From contig JBEKIF010000008.1 of assembly GCA_050011895.1 (NCBI GenBank), positions 91,811 through 155,810 on the forward strand: a stretch of DNA of 64,000 nt. Direction: 5' to 3'. The notes beneath the pieces are model-generated. The model was not told the origin of the DNA and ran no database searches. It saw only the letters and a program-made list of their open reading frames with translations. Position 1 is the stretch's first letter, and the number at the start of each line of letters is the position of its first letter. A program made the translations under genes and the position numbers. This document shows, in pieces, positions 8,988 to 17,318 of the stretch. This DNA is from DATBGO01 sp050011895 (lineage in GTDB: Bacteria > Actinomycetota > Actinomycetes > Streptosporangiales > Streptosporangiaceae).

Positions 8988-10324
8988 CGGCAGCAGCCGC
9001 TGGCGGGACGGCCGGCCCGGCCGGCACATCGGACCGGACCGCCACGGCCGACACACCGGAGCTGACCAGCCCCGCCGCCACACCGGAGCAGACCAGCCCC
9101 GCCGCCACACCGGAGCTGACCAGCCCCGCCGTCACACCGCAGCAGACCAGCCCCGCCGCCACACCGGAGCAGACCAGCCCCGCCGTCACACCGCAGCGGA
9201 CCGGCCCGGCCGGCGCTACCGGCCTGACCGGCACGGCCGACGCAACCGACCCGGCCGCAGCCGCAACGCCTAACGCGGCGCTGGGCCGGGTCCGGCCTGG
9301 CCGTCCGATCGCGGTGGCGACAGTACTCTTGCTGGTCGCCATGATCATCGGCATCTCGGTCGGCCCGGCCGCGTTGTCCCTGCCGGCGGTGATGGATGCC
9401 CTGCTGGTGCGGCTGCCGTGGCATCCGGCGATGTCCGTGCCGAGCCTGAACTCGGCCATCGTGTGGCAGATTAGGCTGCCCCGGGTGATCCTCGGCGCGC
9501 TCGTCGGGGCGATGCTTGCCGGCGGGGGCGCCGCCTATCAGGGCGTATTCCGCAATCCGCTGGCCGACCCGTATCTGCTCGGCGTCGCGGCAGGCGGCGG
9601 CCTCGGCGCAACGATGATCATCGTGACCGGAGGCAGTCCCGGGCTGCTGCCGCCGGCGGCGTTCGCCGGCGCGCTGTGCGCCGTTGCGCTCACCTATGTG
9701 CTCGGGGCGGGCCCGGGCCGCGGCGGCGAGTCGGCGGGTTCCGGCGCAGCGACGGCCTCCATCGTCCTTGCGGGCGTGGCGGTCGCCGCATTGCTCACCG
9801 CGGTGCAGACCTACCTCCAGCAGCAGCATTCCCAGTCGCTCCCGGTGGTCTACTCCTGGATCCTCGGTGAGCTCTCGCTGGCCTCGTGGTCTGATGTCTC
9901 GCTGATCCTCCCCTATGCCCTCGTCTCGGCCGTGCTGCTGATCTCGCATCGCCGACTGCTCGACGTGCTTCGCGTCGGCGAGACGGAGGCAGGCAGCCTC
10001 GGCGTCAATGTCGCCCGGCTGCGCCTGACCGTGGTGCTGGCCGCCACTCTCGGCACTGCGGCAGCGGTCGCGGTCAGCGGGCTGATAGGTTTCGTCGGCA
10101 TCATCGTCCCGCACACCGTGCGACTGACGGCCGGGGCGAGCTACCGGATCGTGCTGCCGGTGTCGATGATCGGCGGCGCGGCCTTCCTGGTTCTCGCCGA
10201 CGTGGCGGCCCGGACGCTGCAGGCCCCCGCCGAAGTGCCGATCGGGGTCATCACCGCGGCCGCCGGAGCGCCGTTCTTCCTGTTCATCCTGCGGTCACGC
10301 CGGGCCCGGCGAGACCTCTCATGA
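8984..10324 (+). CDS. BtuC/FecCD-family ABC importer permease with a repetitive N-terminal extension
   Basis: A 446-residue inner-membrane permease; family members usually have about 330-350 residues. The excess is an N-terminal cytoplasmic extension of about 105 residues made of Thr/Pro/Ala repeats. The permease domain starts near RPIAVATVLLLVAMIIG and shows the FecCD hallmarks: a loop with IRLPRVILGALVGA, GAAYQGVFRNPLADPYLLG, and GFVGIIVPHTVRL near the end. Position behind a cobalamin riboswitch argues for vitamin B12 or cobinamide rather than siderophore import. GTG start at 8984 is coupled to the upstream short ORF; its stop overlaps the ATG of the ATPase gene (ATGA). No substrate-binding protein gene is adjacent. 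Confidence 0.87.
   Translation: MTAAAAGGTAGPAGTSDRTATADTPELTSPAATPEQTSPAATPELTSPAVTPQQTSPAATPEQTSPAVTPQRTGPAGATGLTGTADATDPAAAATPNAALGRVRPGRPIAVATVLLLVAMIIGISVGPAALSLPAVMDALLVRLPWHPAMSVPSLNSAIVWQIRLPRVILGALVGAMLAGGGAAYQGVFRNPLADPYLLGVAAGGGLGATMIIVTGGSPGLLPPAAFAGALCAVALTYVLGAGPGRGGESAGSGAATASIVLAGVAVAALLTAVQTYLQQQHSQSLPVVYSWILGELSLASWSDVSLILPYALVSAVLLISHRRLLDVLRVGETEAGSLGVNVARLRLTVVLAATLGTAAAVAVSGLIGFVGIIVPHTVRLTAGASYRIVLPVSMIGGAAFLVLADVAARTLQAPAEVPIGVITAAAGAPFFLFILRSRRARRDLS
9053..9214 (+). repeat. 27-bp tandem repeat, six units, coding for a 9-residue repeat
   Basis: Six consecutive 27-bp units beginning ACACCGGAGC (9053, 9080, 9107, 9134, 9161, 9188), the last one diverged. They encode TPELTSPAA-type nonapeptides in the N-terminal extension of the permease. 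The unit length is a multiple of 3, so copy number changes keep the frame. Confidence 0.9.
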
Positions 10325-11118
10325 TCAGCCTCGAGGCGGTCCGCGTCAGCTACGGCCAGGTAGCTGCGCTGGACGGCGTCACGGAGGCGGTCGCCGACGG
10401 GGAATGGCTCGGGCTGATCGGCCCCAACGGCGCCGGGAAGACGACACTGCTGCGGGCCGCCGCGCGGCTGGCCAGCTTCAGCGGCCAGATCGCCGTCTGC
10501 GGCCAGCAGGTAACCAGGATGCCCAGGCGGCGGCTGGCCCGGCTGATCGCCTATGTGCCGCAGCAGCCGCAGCTGCCGCCTGACATGACCGTCGGCGACT
10601 ACGTCCTGCTCGGCCGCACTCCGCACATCGGGTACCTGCGGGTAGAGACCGCCACCGACCGCGCCGTCTGCGCAGCGCTGCTGGGCCGGATGGCGCTGTC
10701 CGAGATGGCCGGCCGGTCGCTGCGCACGCTGTCCGGCGGTGAGCTGCAACGGCTGGTGCTTGCCCGGGCCCTGGCGCAGGAGGCGCCCATCCTGCTGCTC
10801 GACGAGCCCACCAGCGCGCTCGACCTGGGCCGCCGGGTGGACGCGCTCGAGCTGATCGACGAGCTGCGCAGGGAACGGTCGCTCACCGTGCTGTCCGCGG
10901 TGCATGACCTGACCCTGGCCGGGCAGTTCGCTGACCGGCTGCTGCTCCTGGACCACGGCCGGGTGGCCGCCGCCGGGCCGCCGGCCACCGTGCTCCGCGA
11001 GGAACTGCTCGCCCGCCACTTCGGCCCTGGCGTCCAGGTGCTGCGGACTGCCGCCGGTGACATTGCGGTCATTTCCGGCCGCCGTGGCCGCCCGGGCCGC
11101 CCGGTTGCAGGCCGCTGA
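10321..11118 (+). CDS. BtuD/FecE-family ABC importer ATPase
   Basis: A 265-residue nucleotide-binding subunit. Walker A GPNGAGKT at 34-41, Q-loop in YVPQQPQ, signature LSGGELQRL, Walker B LLLDEPT followed by SALDLG, and the switch His in AVHDLT are all present, so it should be an active ATPase. Its ATG overlaps the permease stop by 4 nt, and the pair is controlled by the cobalamin riboswitch at 8.55 kb. Predicted partner of the permease in uptake of B12 or a corrinoid. The precorrin-8X methylmutase gene at 28 kb shows the strain also has at least part of the synthesis pathway. Confidence 0.88.
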   Translation: MISLEAVRVSYGQVAALDGVTEAVADGEWLGLIGPNGAGKTTLLRAAARLASFSGQIAVCGQQVTRMPRRRLARLIAYVPQQPQLPPDMTVGDYVLLGRTPHIGYLRVETATDRAVCAALLGRMALSEMAGRSLRTLSGGELQRLVLARALAQEAPILLLDEPTSALDLGRRVDALELIDELRRERSLTVLSAVHDLTLAGQFADRLLLLDHGRVAAAGPPATVLREELLARHFGPGVQVLRTAAGDIAVISGRRGRPGRPVAGR

Positions 11119-11226
11119 CGAGGCCAACGGCAGACGTACATCTCCGCCGTTCAGGAGTTCGGGTGCAGCGACTGGCAGATCTGACCGACCACGCAGGCAT
11201 CAGTGACCGCGTATCCCTCCTCGCCA

Positions 11227-12369
11227 TCACACGCCGAGGCCACGGCCGATGATCTCCTTCATGATCTCGGTGGTCCCGCCGAAGATCGTCTGCGCCCGGC
11301 CATCAGCGAACGCCCGCGCCACCGGGTAATCGAGCATGAAGCCATAGCCGCCATGCAGCTGGAGGCACCGGTCAACGACCCGGTTGCACAACTCCGTGTC
11401 CCACCACTTGACCATCGACGCATCCTCGTTGGACAGCCGGGCAGCGTTGTGCTCGACGACTGCCCGGTCGGTGAAGGCACGGGCCACGGCGAGCTCGGTC
11501 GCCATCTCGGCCAGCACGAAGCGATTGTGCTGAAACTTCCCGATCGGCCGCCCGAACGCCTGCCGGTGCTTGCAGTACTCGAGGGTCTCCTCGAAGACCT
11601 TCTCCGCCGCAGCCAGCGCGGCAGTGCCGATGGCGACCCGCTCCCTCGGCAGGTTCTGCATAAGGGCGATGAAGCCGCCGCCCTCGTCACCGAGCAGGTT
11701 CTCGGCCGGTACCCGGACATCGGAGAAGAACAGCTCCGAGGTGTCCTGCGCGTGCATGCCGACCTTGGCGAGGTTGCGTCCCCGCTCGAAGCCTGCCATC
11801 CCGCGCTCCACAGCCAGCAGGCTGATCCCTTGATGACCGCCCTGCGCGGCGGTCCGGGCCACCACGATCACCAGGTCGGCCAGCTGGCCGTTGGAGGTGA
11901 ACGTCTTCTGCCCGTTGAGCACGTAATGGTCGCCATCGCGGGCTGCTGAGGTGCGGATTCCCTGCAGATCACTGCCGGCACCTGGCTCGCTCATCGCGAT
12001 CGCGGTGATGATCTCCCCCGAGCAGTAGCCGGGCAGCCAGCGCTCGCATTGCTCGAAGCTGGCCAGCCGGTGCAGGTACTGGCCGATGATGTCGTTGTGC
12101 ACCGAGAATCCCGGCCCGGTCGCGCCCGCCCTGGCCAGCTCTTCGTTGAAGACCAGGTAGAAGCGGTAGTCGACGTTCCCGCCGCCGCCGTACTTCTCGT
12201 CGATGTCGATCCCGAGCAGCCCGGCGCGCCCGGCGGCCAGCCAGACATCCCTGGAGACAACGCCATCCCGTTCCCACTGCGCGTGGTAAGGCGTGATCTC
12301 CCGGGCAATGAATGAGCGGACCAGCTCACGGAACGCCTCGTGCTCGCTGGTGAGGATGTCTCGCTGCAT
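11227..12369 (-). CDS. Acyl-CoA dehydrogenase family protein
   Basis: A 380-residue flavoprotein that oxidises acyl-CoA at the alpha-beta bond. The flavin-binding stretch AIAMSEPGAGSDLQGI, the KTFTSNG strand, the RVAIGTAALAAAE region, the QLHGGYGF motif and the C-terminal FGGTTEIMKEIIGRGL are all there. The Glu in GTTEIM is at the position of the catalytic base in many members. Substrate chain length cannot be assigned. It stands alone: convergent with the ABC ATPase gene to its left and separated from the HNH gene by 185 bp. ATG at 12369; an AAGGG just before it is close for a ribosome site. Confidence 0.9.
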   Translation of the reverse strand: MQRDILTSEHEAFRELVRSFIAREITPYHAQWERDGVVSRDVWLAAGRAGLLGIDIDEKYGGGGNVDYRFYLVFNEELARAGATGPGFSVHNDIIGQYLHRLASFEQCERWLPGYCSGEIITAIAMSEPGAGSDLQGIRTSAARDGDHYVLNGQKTFTSNGQLADLVIVVARTAAQGGHQGISLLAVERGMAGFERGRNLAKVGMHAQDTSELFFSDVRVPAENLLGDEGGGFIALMQNLPRERVAIGTAALAAAEKVFEETLEYCKHRQAFGRPIGKFQHNRFVLAEMATELAVARAFTDRAVVEHNAARLSNEDASMVKWWDTELCNRVVDRCLQLHGGYGFMLDYPVARAFADGRAQTIFGGTTEIMKEIIGRGLGV

Positions 12370-12554
12370 CCCTTAGTCCCCCTGCCGTCCGGGTACCTGC
12401 ACCGCGACGGTAACATCCCGTTCTTCCCGCTCGCCGGTGCTGTCCTCGCGGTGGCGGTCCTCGGTGCGCTGACCCAGTAGGTGATCCGGTCATTCGGGGC
12501 GGCACACATATCCGCCGGACCGCTGGAAGCAGGGCCAGGTTAATAGCGCGCCAG

Positions 12555-13067
12555 TCAGGCGGCGCTGGACTCGGCCAGGTACGCAGCCCACTGCGGGTCA
12601 CCGTCGTGGGCAGCGCCGATCAGCCGCCAGTGCGTGCCTCTGGGCACCGAGGGGTCGCAGCGCAGGCTCCAGCCCAGCTCCTCGATGAGCCGGTCGGCCT
12701 TGCGATGGTTGCACCTGGAGCAGGATGCGACGCAGTTCTCCCAGGCGTGCGTGCCGCCCCGGCTGCGGGGAACCACGTGATCGATGGTCTCGGCCTTCGT
12801 GCCGCAGTACGCGCACTGGTAGTTGTCCCTGCGCATCAGCGCTGCCCTGGTCAGCGGAACCCGGCTGCGATGCGGCACCCGGATGTAGCGGCGCAGCCTG
12901 ATGACGGACGGCGCGGCCAGGATGACGGAGGCGGACCGCAGCACCGCCCCGCCAGCATCGTGGTGGAGGACCTCTGCCTTGTCGCCGATGACCAGGCATA
13001 CGGCACGATGCAGGCAAATCGTCGTGAGCGGCTCATACGTCACGTTGAGCAGCAGTACCCGACGCAC
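12555..13067 (-). CDS. HNH endonuclease family protein
   Basis: A 170-residue protein starting VRRVLLLNVTYEPL, a hallmark of a widespread actinobacterial HNH family. The GTG at 13067 has GGGGAGG about 5 nt upstream, which decides it over the longer frame. The nuclease core shows Cys85-xx-Cys88 (CAYC), IDHVVPRSRGG with His97, NCVASC, and Cys116-xx-Cys119 with CNHRK, i.e. a zinc-stabilised HNH fold with the catalytic His. The natural substrate of this stand-alone family is not established; it is not next to a restriction or phage module here. Confidence 0.87.
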   Translation of the reverse strand: MRRVLLLNVTYEPLTTICLHRAVCLVIGDKAEVLHHDAGGAVLRSASVILAAPSVIRLRRYIRVPHRSRVPLTRAALMRRDNYQCAYCGTKAETIDHVVPRSRGGTHAWENCVASCSRCNHRKADRLIEELGWSLRCDPSVPRGTHWRLIGAAHDGDPQWAAYLAESSAA

Positions 13068-13327
13068 TCGCACCTCCCCACGGGTGCACAGCTCCCGCAG
13101 CCGCAGCTCCCGTGACCAGTGTGATTGCCCGCGGGTCCGGCCGCCAACAGCAATAGCGTAACCGCGCGGGCGCGCAGCGGCGCAGGCCACGCCGGCCGCG
13201 CAGGTCAGCCCACCGCGGCCAGTCAGGCAAAGGCCTGATAAGGGCTGCGAAATAGGCCGCGCGGCCGGACCGGGCCCAGCCAGCAGAGAGAGCGGTCTGC
13301 CGAGAGCCTGGCCGTAGGGTTGCGGCC

Positions 13328-15505
13328 ATGACCGAAGCTCCCTATCCTCCGGCCAGGCACCAGGACATCGTTGAGAACATCAGCGGCCATCGGGTCGCCG
13401 ACCCATACCGCTGGCTCGAGGATCCGGCCAGCGACGAGACCCGGGCCTGGCTCGCCGCGCAGGACGCCTTGTGGGCCGATCAGGCTGCCGCGCTGCCCGG
13501 CACAAGCCGGCTGGCCCGGCGGATCGCCGAGCTGACCGGAGCGGGCGCCGTTGGCACCCCGTGGTGGCGCGGCAACCGGCGGTTCTTCACCCGGCGGATG
13601 CCTGGCCAGGACCATTCGGTCCTCTATACGGCGGCGCCGGCTGACGGCGAGCGGGCCCTGATCGACCCGATGGCGCTCGACAGCTCAGGCACTACCACCC
13701 TGGACGACTGGCAGCCGGACCACGACGGCCGCCTGCTCGCCTACCTGCTGTCCGAGGGAGGCGCAGAAGAGGCGGTGCTCCGTGTCATGGACGCGGCGAC
13801 CGGGCAGCAGGTGGACGGCCCGATCGACCGTTGCCGGTACAGCCAGATCGCCTGGCTGCCTGGCGGCAAGGCCTTCTACTACACGCGCAGGCTGGCTCCT
13901 GACGCGGTCCCGCCCGGCGAGGAACAGTACCACCGCCGCGTCTACCTGCACCGAGTGGGCAGCCCGGCAGGGCAAGATGTGCTGATCTTCGGGGCAGGCC
14001 GGGCGAAGACCGAATACTACGGCGTCTCGGTGAGCACCGACGGCCGCTGGCTGATCATCAGCGCGGCCACCGGAACCGCGCCGCGTAACGACCTGTGGAT
14101 CGCCGACCTGACCGTTTCCCCGGAAGCCGAGCCCGACCTGCGCCCGATCCAGGAGGGGGTCGATGCGCAGACCGGCGCGCGCCCGGGCCGGGATGGCCAG
14201 CTGTACCTGTTCACCGACGCCGGCGCGCCGCGCGGCAGGCTCGCGGTGACCGATCCGGCCGAACCTGATGCGGCTGCCTGGCGGGACCTGCTGCCGCAGG
14301 ACAGCAGGGCCGTGCTGACCGGGTTCGCCATTCTGGATGGCGCGGAACTTGACCGGCCGGTGCTGCTCGCCTCCTGGTCGCGGCACGCCATCAGCGAGCT
14401 CAGCGTGCACGACCTAGCCAGCGGCGAGCGGGTGGGCACGGCGCAGCTGCCTGGCCTCGGCACCGTGGGCGGCCTGAGCGAGCGGCCTGAAGGCGGGCAC
14501 GAGGCCTGGTTCGCCTACACCGACCATGCCACCCCAGTAACAATCCTGCGGTACGACGCGGTCAGCGCGGCGGTGGACACCTGGGAGCGCCCCCCGGGTT
14601 CGGTCGAGGTGGGCGAGATCTCGGCCCGCCAGGTCGGTTACCGGTCCGCCGACGGCACCGAGGTCCGGATGCTGATCATCGCAGGAGGTGCTGACCCGGG
14701 CAGTACTGATCAGGGCGGTGCTGGTCAAGGCGGTGCTGGTCAAGGCGGTGCTGGTCAAGGCGGTGCTGGTCAAGGCGGCGGTGATCCGGGCCCGAGGCCC
14801 GCGATCCTGTACGGCTATGGCGGCTTCCAGATCAGCATGACGCCTGGTTACGCGCCGCCGGTGCTCGCGTGGGCGGAGGCCGGCGGGGTCTATGCGATCG
14901 CCGGGCTGCGCGGCGGCAGCGAGGAAGGAGAGGACTGGCACCGCGGCGGGATGCGCGAGCACAAGCAGAACGTCTTCGACGACTTTCATGCCGCCGCGCA
15001 GGCCCTCATCGCCGGCGGCTGGACCACGTCCGAGCAACTCGCCATCTCCGGCGGCTCTAATGGCGGGCTGCTCGTCGGCGCGGCGGTCACTCAGCGGCCC
15101 GAGCTATACGCGGCGGCCATCTGCTCGGCGCCGCTGCTCGACATGGTGCGCTATGAACGGTTCGGCCTCGGCGAGACCTGGACCGATGAGTACGGGTCGG
15201 CCGCCGATCCAGCCGAACTCGGCTGGCTGCTCAGCTACTCGCCGTACCATCACGTGCACGCAGGGACTCCCTACCCGGCCGTGCTCTTCACCGTGTTCGA
15301 CAATGACACCCGGGTGGACCCGATGCATGCACGCAAGATGTGCGCCGCGCTCCAGCATGCGACAGCGGCGCCATTCTCGGTTCGCCCGATCCTGCTGCGC
15401 CGGGAATCTAATGTGGGACACGGCCAGCGCGCCGTTAGCCGTTCAGTGTCTTTGTCGTCGCAGACGCTCGCCTTCGCCGCTTTCCATACCGGGCTCAGCC
15501 GGTGA
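13328..15505 (+). CDS. S9 family serine peptidase (prolyl oligopeptidase type)
   Basis: A 725-residue cytosolic peptidase. The N-terminus (PPARHQDIVENISGHRVADPYRWLED region) is typical of prolyl endopeptidases and precedes a propeller (about 70-430) and a C-terminal alpha/beta hydrolase domain. The triad is Ser577 in GGSNGG, Asp660 in FDNDTRVD and His698 in NVGHGQ. LYGYGGF and RGGSEEGEDWH near 494-538 are family landmarks. An unusual Gly/Gln/Ala insertion (about residues 460-486) sits between the last propeller blade and the hydrolase domain, encoded by 15-bp tandem repeats. No signal peptide. It probably cleaves short proline-containing peptides. Confidence 0.93.
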   Translation: MTEAPYPPARHQDIVENISGHRVADPYRWLEDPASDETRAWLAAQDALWADQAAALPGTSRLARRIAELTGAGAVGTPWWRGNRRFFTRRMPGQDHSVLYTAAPADGERALIDPMALDSSGTTTLDDWQPDHDGRLLAYLLSEGGAEEAVLRVMDAATGQQVDGPIDRCRYSQIAWLPGGKAFYYTRRLAPDAVPPGEEQYHRRVYLHRVGSPAGQDVLIFGAGRAKTEYYGVSVSTDGRWLIISAATGTAPRNDLWIADLTVSPEAEPDLRPIQEGVDAQTGARPGRDGQLYLFTDAGAPRGRLAVTDPAEPDAAAWRDLLPQDSRAVLTGFAILDGAELDRPVLLASWSRHAISELSVHDLASGERVGTAQLPGLGTVGGLSERPEGGHEAWFAYTDHATPVTILRYDAVSAAVDTWERPPGSVEVGEISARQVGYRSADGTEVRMLIIAGGADPGSTDQGGAGQGGAGQGGAGQGGAGQGGGDPGPRPAILYGYGGFQISMTPGYAPPVLAWAEAGGVYAIAGLRGGSEEGEDWHRGGMREHKQNVFDDFHAAAQALIAGGWTTSEQLAISGGSNGGLLVGAAVTQRPELYAAAICSAPLLDMVRYERFGLGETWTDEYGSAADPAELGWLLSYSPYHHVHAGTPYPAVLFTVFDNDTRVDPMHARKMCAALQHATAAPFSVRPILLRRESNVGHGQRAVSRSVSLSSQTLAFAAFHTGLSR
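14714..14773 (+). repeat. 15-bp tandem repeat, four units, inside the S9 peptidase gene
   Basis: Four identical copies of GGCGGTGCTGGTCAA (starts 14714, 14729, 14744, 14759) encode GGAGQ pentapeptides at the domain boundary of the peptidase. Partial copies flank the array. Confidence 0.95.
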
Positions 15506-15586
15506 GCGGCACCCGCGGGGCGCCGCCGCCGCGCGGCTGGTCAGCGAGGCGCGCCGCGAGCCACGATCATTGAGAGGACTCCTGCC

Positions 15587-16487
15587 GTGAGCACCGAAGC
15601 GCTCGTGCTGGTACGGGCCGCCGCCGCTAGCAACCCGGCCCGCAGCCCGCTCGAGGGGGCCTGCGGGACCGGGCCGGGGATCGCCTGCCGGGTCGTCTGG
15701 GACATCACGCACAATAGCCAGGCAGCCGCGCTGACGAACGTTTTCCTCGCCGGGCCCGCGCAGCTGGCCGTCCGGATCTTCTTCGTCGTGCTGCTCGCCG
15801 TCGTCATCAGGTTCGCCGTGCACCGGCTGATCCGCAGGATTACCAGGCGGGCCGCCCAGGACGCCACCGGCAGCGAGCGCGGCCGCGTGCTGTTCCGCGA
15901 GCGCAGGCAGCAGCGCGCCGCCGCGCTCGGGTCAGTCCTGGAGAATGCCGCCTCACTGACCATCTTCGGCATCGCGGCCATCACGATCCTCGGCGACCTG
16001 GGGATCAACCTGGCGCCCGTGCTGGCGAGCGCGGGCGTGCTCGGTCGGCGACGTGGTGAACATCGGCGCCATCAGCGGCGTGGTGGAGGGAGTCAGCCTG
16101 CGGATAACCACGGTCAGGGACGTCAAAGGGGTGGCCTGGCACATCCGCAACGGCACGATAAGCCAGGCAGGCAACGGATCGCAGGGCTGGGCCCGCGCGG
16201 TCGTGGACATCCCGGTTCCCTACGATGCGGACATCCACCGGGCGCGCAGGCTGATGAGCACCGCCGCCGCCGGGATGTGGCAGGAGCCCGCCTGGCGCGA
16301 GGCCATCCTCGAGGAGCCTGAACTGTGGGGCGTGCAGGATCTGTCAACGGACGCCATAACGCTGCGGGTCGCCGCCAGGACCGTTCCGCTGCGGCAATTC
16401 GAGGTCGAGCGGGAACTGCGCGAGCGCCTCAAGGTCGCGGTGGCGGGCCCGCCCGACCGGCAGCCCGCCTCCTCCTCAGTCAGCTAG
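15587..16487 (+). pseudogene. MscS-family mechanosensitive channel gene with an internal deletion and frameshift
   Basis: The first frame (GTG at 15587, GAGAGG upstream) encodes an N-terminal helix, RIFFVVLLAVVIRFAVHRLI, a basic stretch and the pore-helix beginning LAPVLASAGVLG, then turns into Arg/His-rich nonsense (RRRGEHRRHQ). From about 16045 the +1 frame continues the family with VGDVVNIGAISGVVEGVSLR, DVKGVAWHIRNG and a normal C-terminal domain to the stop at 16487. What is missing at the junction (near 16040) is the conserved segment that normally joins LASAGVLG to VGDVV, i.e. about 25 residues containing the Gly/Ala-rich pore helix end and start of the beta domain. This is a deletion plus frame change, not a single-base slip, so a functional channel is unlikely. 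Confidence 0.85.
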
Positions 16488-16808
16488 TGCGCGCGGCGTC
16501 AGCACGCTCGGCGGCAACGCCCCTGCGCCGGCTGACCGGCCTCAGCGCCCAGGGCAGGCCCGCCCGAGTCAGGAACATAACCGGTCATACCTAAGCCCGC
16601 ACCAGGGCCACGCCTGTACCGGATTATGTTCGATCTGACAGCCGTTATGACCGATATATACCCACGAAACCCGGTACAAGTGCGGCGCGACGGCTCCCGC
16701 GCCGGCGCACCTGGCCCACGCGGCAGTTCCGTCTGATCATTCGCCCTCCCGACCTCACCACATGTTGGGTCAGCGCACCGGCTGGCCGCACTACGCTGGA
16801 GCGCAGCC
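16488..16808. other. Intergenic region with an inverted repeat, upstream of glbO
   Basis: About 320 bp without a gene. GAACATAACCGGT (16573-16585) and ACCGGATTATGTTC (16618-16631) form an inverted repeat with one bulged base and a 32-nt loop. A further CGGTCATA/TATGACCG pair (16582-16589 and 16646-16653) overlaps it. This could be the 3' structure of the broken mscS gene or an operator for the hemoglobin gene. Confidence 0.45.
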
Positions 16809-17234
16809 ATGGACGAGCCAACCGGGATCACCCTGTATGAGGCAGTGGGCGGCGAGGAAACCTTCCGCCGCCTGGTGCACACGTTCTACCGCGAGGTGGC
16901 GGCCGACCCGCAGCTGCGGCCCGTCTACCCCAGTAAGGATCTCGGTCCTGCCGAAGAGCACCTGCGGCTGTTCCTGATCCAGTACTGGGGCGGGCCCAGC
17001 ACCTACAACGAGCGCCGCGGCCATCCCAGGCTGCGGATGCGGCACGCGCATTTCGCGATAGGCGAGGCCGAGCGCGACGCCTGGCTCCGCCACATGCGGA
17101 CCGCGCTCGACGAGCTCGCCCTGGACGAGGCGCGCGACGCGCAGTTGTGGGAGTACCTCGTTATGGCTGCCCACAGCCTCGTCAACCAGCCCATCCACCC
17201 GGGCGGCGCTGATCTCGGCCTGTCGCCGGCCTGA
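16809..17234 (+). CDS. glbO: Truncated hemoglobin, group II (GlbO)
   Basis: A 141-residue heme protein. Group II signatures are clear: B10 Tyr27 (TFYREV), CD1 Tyr40 (VYPSKDL), LRLFLIQYWGGP, the proximal F8 His79 in RMRHAHF and the G8 Trp92. The AEEHLRLFLIQYWGGPSTY segment is nearly invariant in actinobacterial GlbO. Such proteins bind oxygen or NO and protect against nitrosative or oxidative stress, possibly at the membrane. The gene stands alone in the plus direction between the broken mscS gene and convergent ettA. No strong ribosome site is visible before the ATG. Confidence 0.95.
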   Translation: MDEPTGITLYEAVGGEETFRRLVHTFYREVAADPQLRPVYPSKDLGPAEEHLRLFLIQYWGGPSTYNERRGHPRLRMRHAHFAIGEAERDAWLRHMRTALDELALDEARDAQLWEYLVMAAHSLVNQPIHPGGADLGLSPA

Positions 17235-17318
17235 CCGCCCGGCCAGGCGCTATCCGTCGCCAGGTGCCGCCGGCGCAGGTGCCGCGGCAGAACCGGCCGC
17301 AGCACCCGGCCCGGTCGC

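Noticed and set aside
8882..10114. 410-residue minus-strand frame opposite the permease
   Set aside because: Repetitive Gly/Arg/Cys reading of the 27-bp repeat region and antisense of clear membrane helices.
15587..16321. Intact 244-residue protein from the first frame of the MscS gene
   Set aside because: After residue about 150 the sequence becomes Arg/His-rich nonsense while the other frame continues the channel family.
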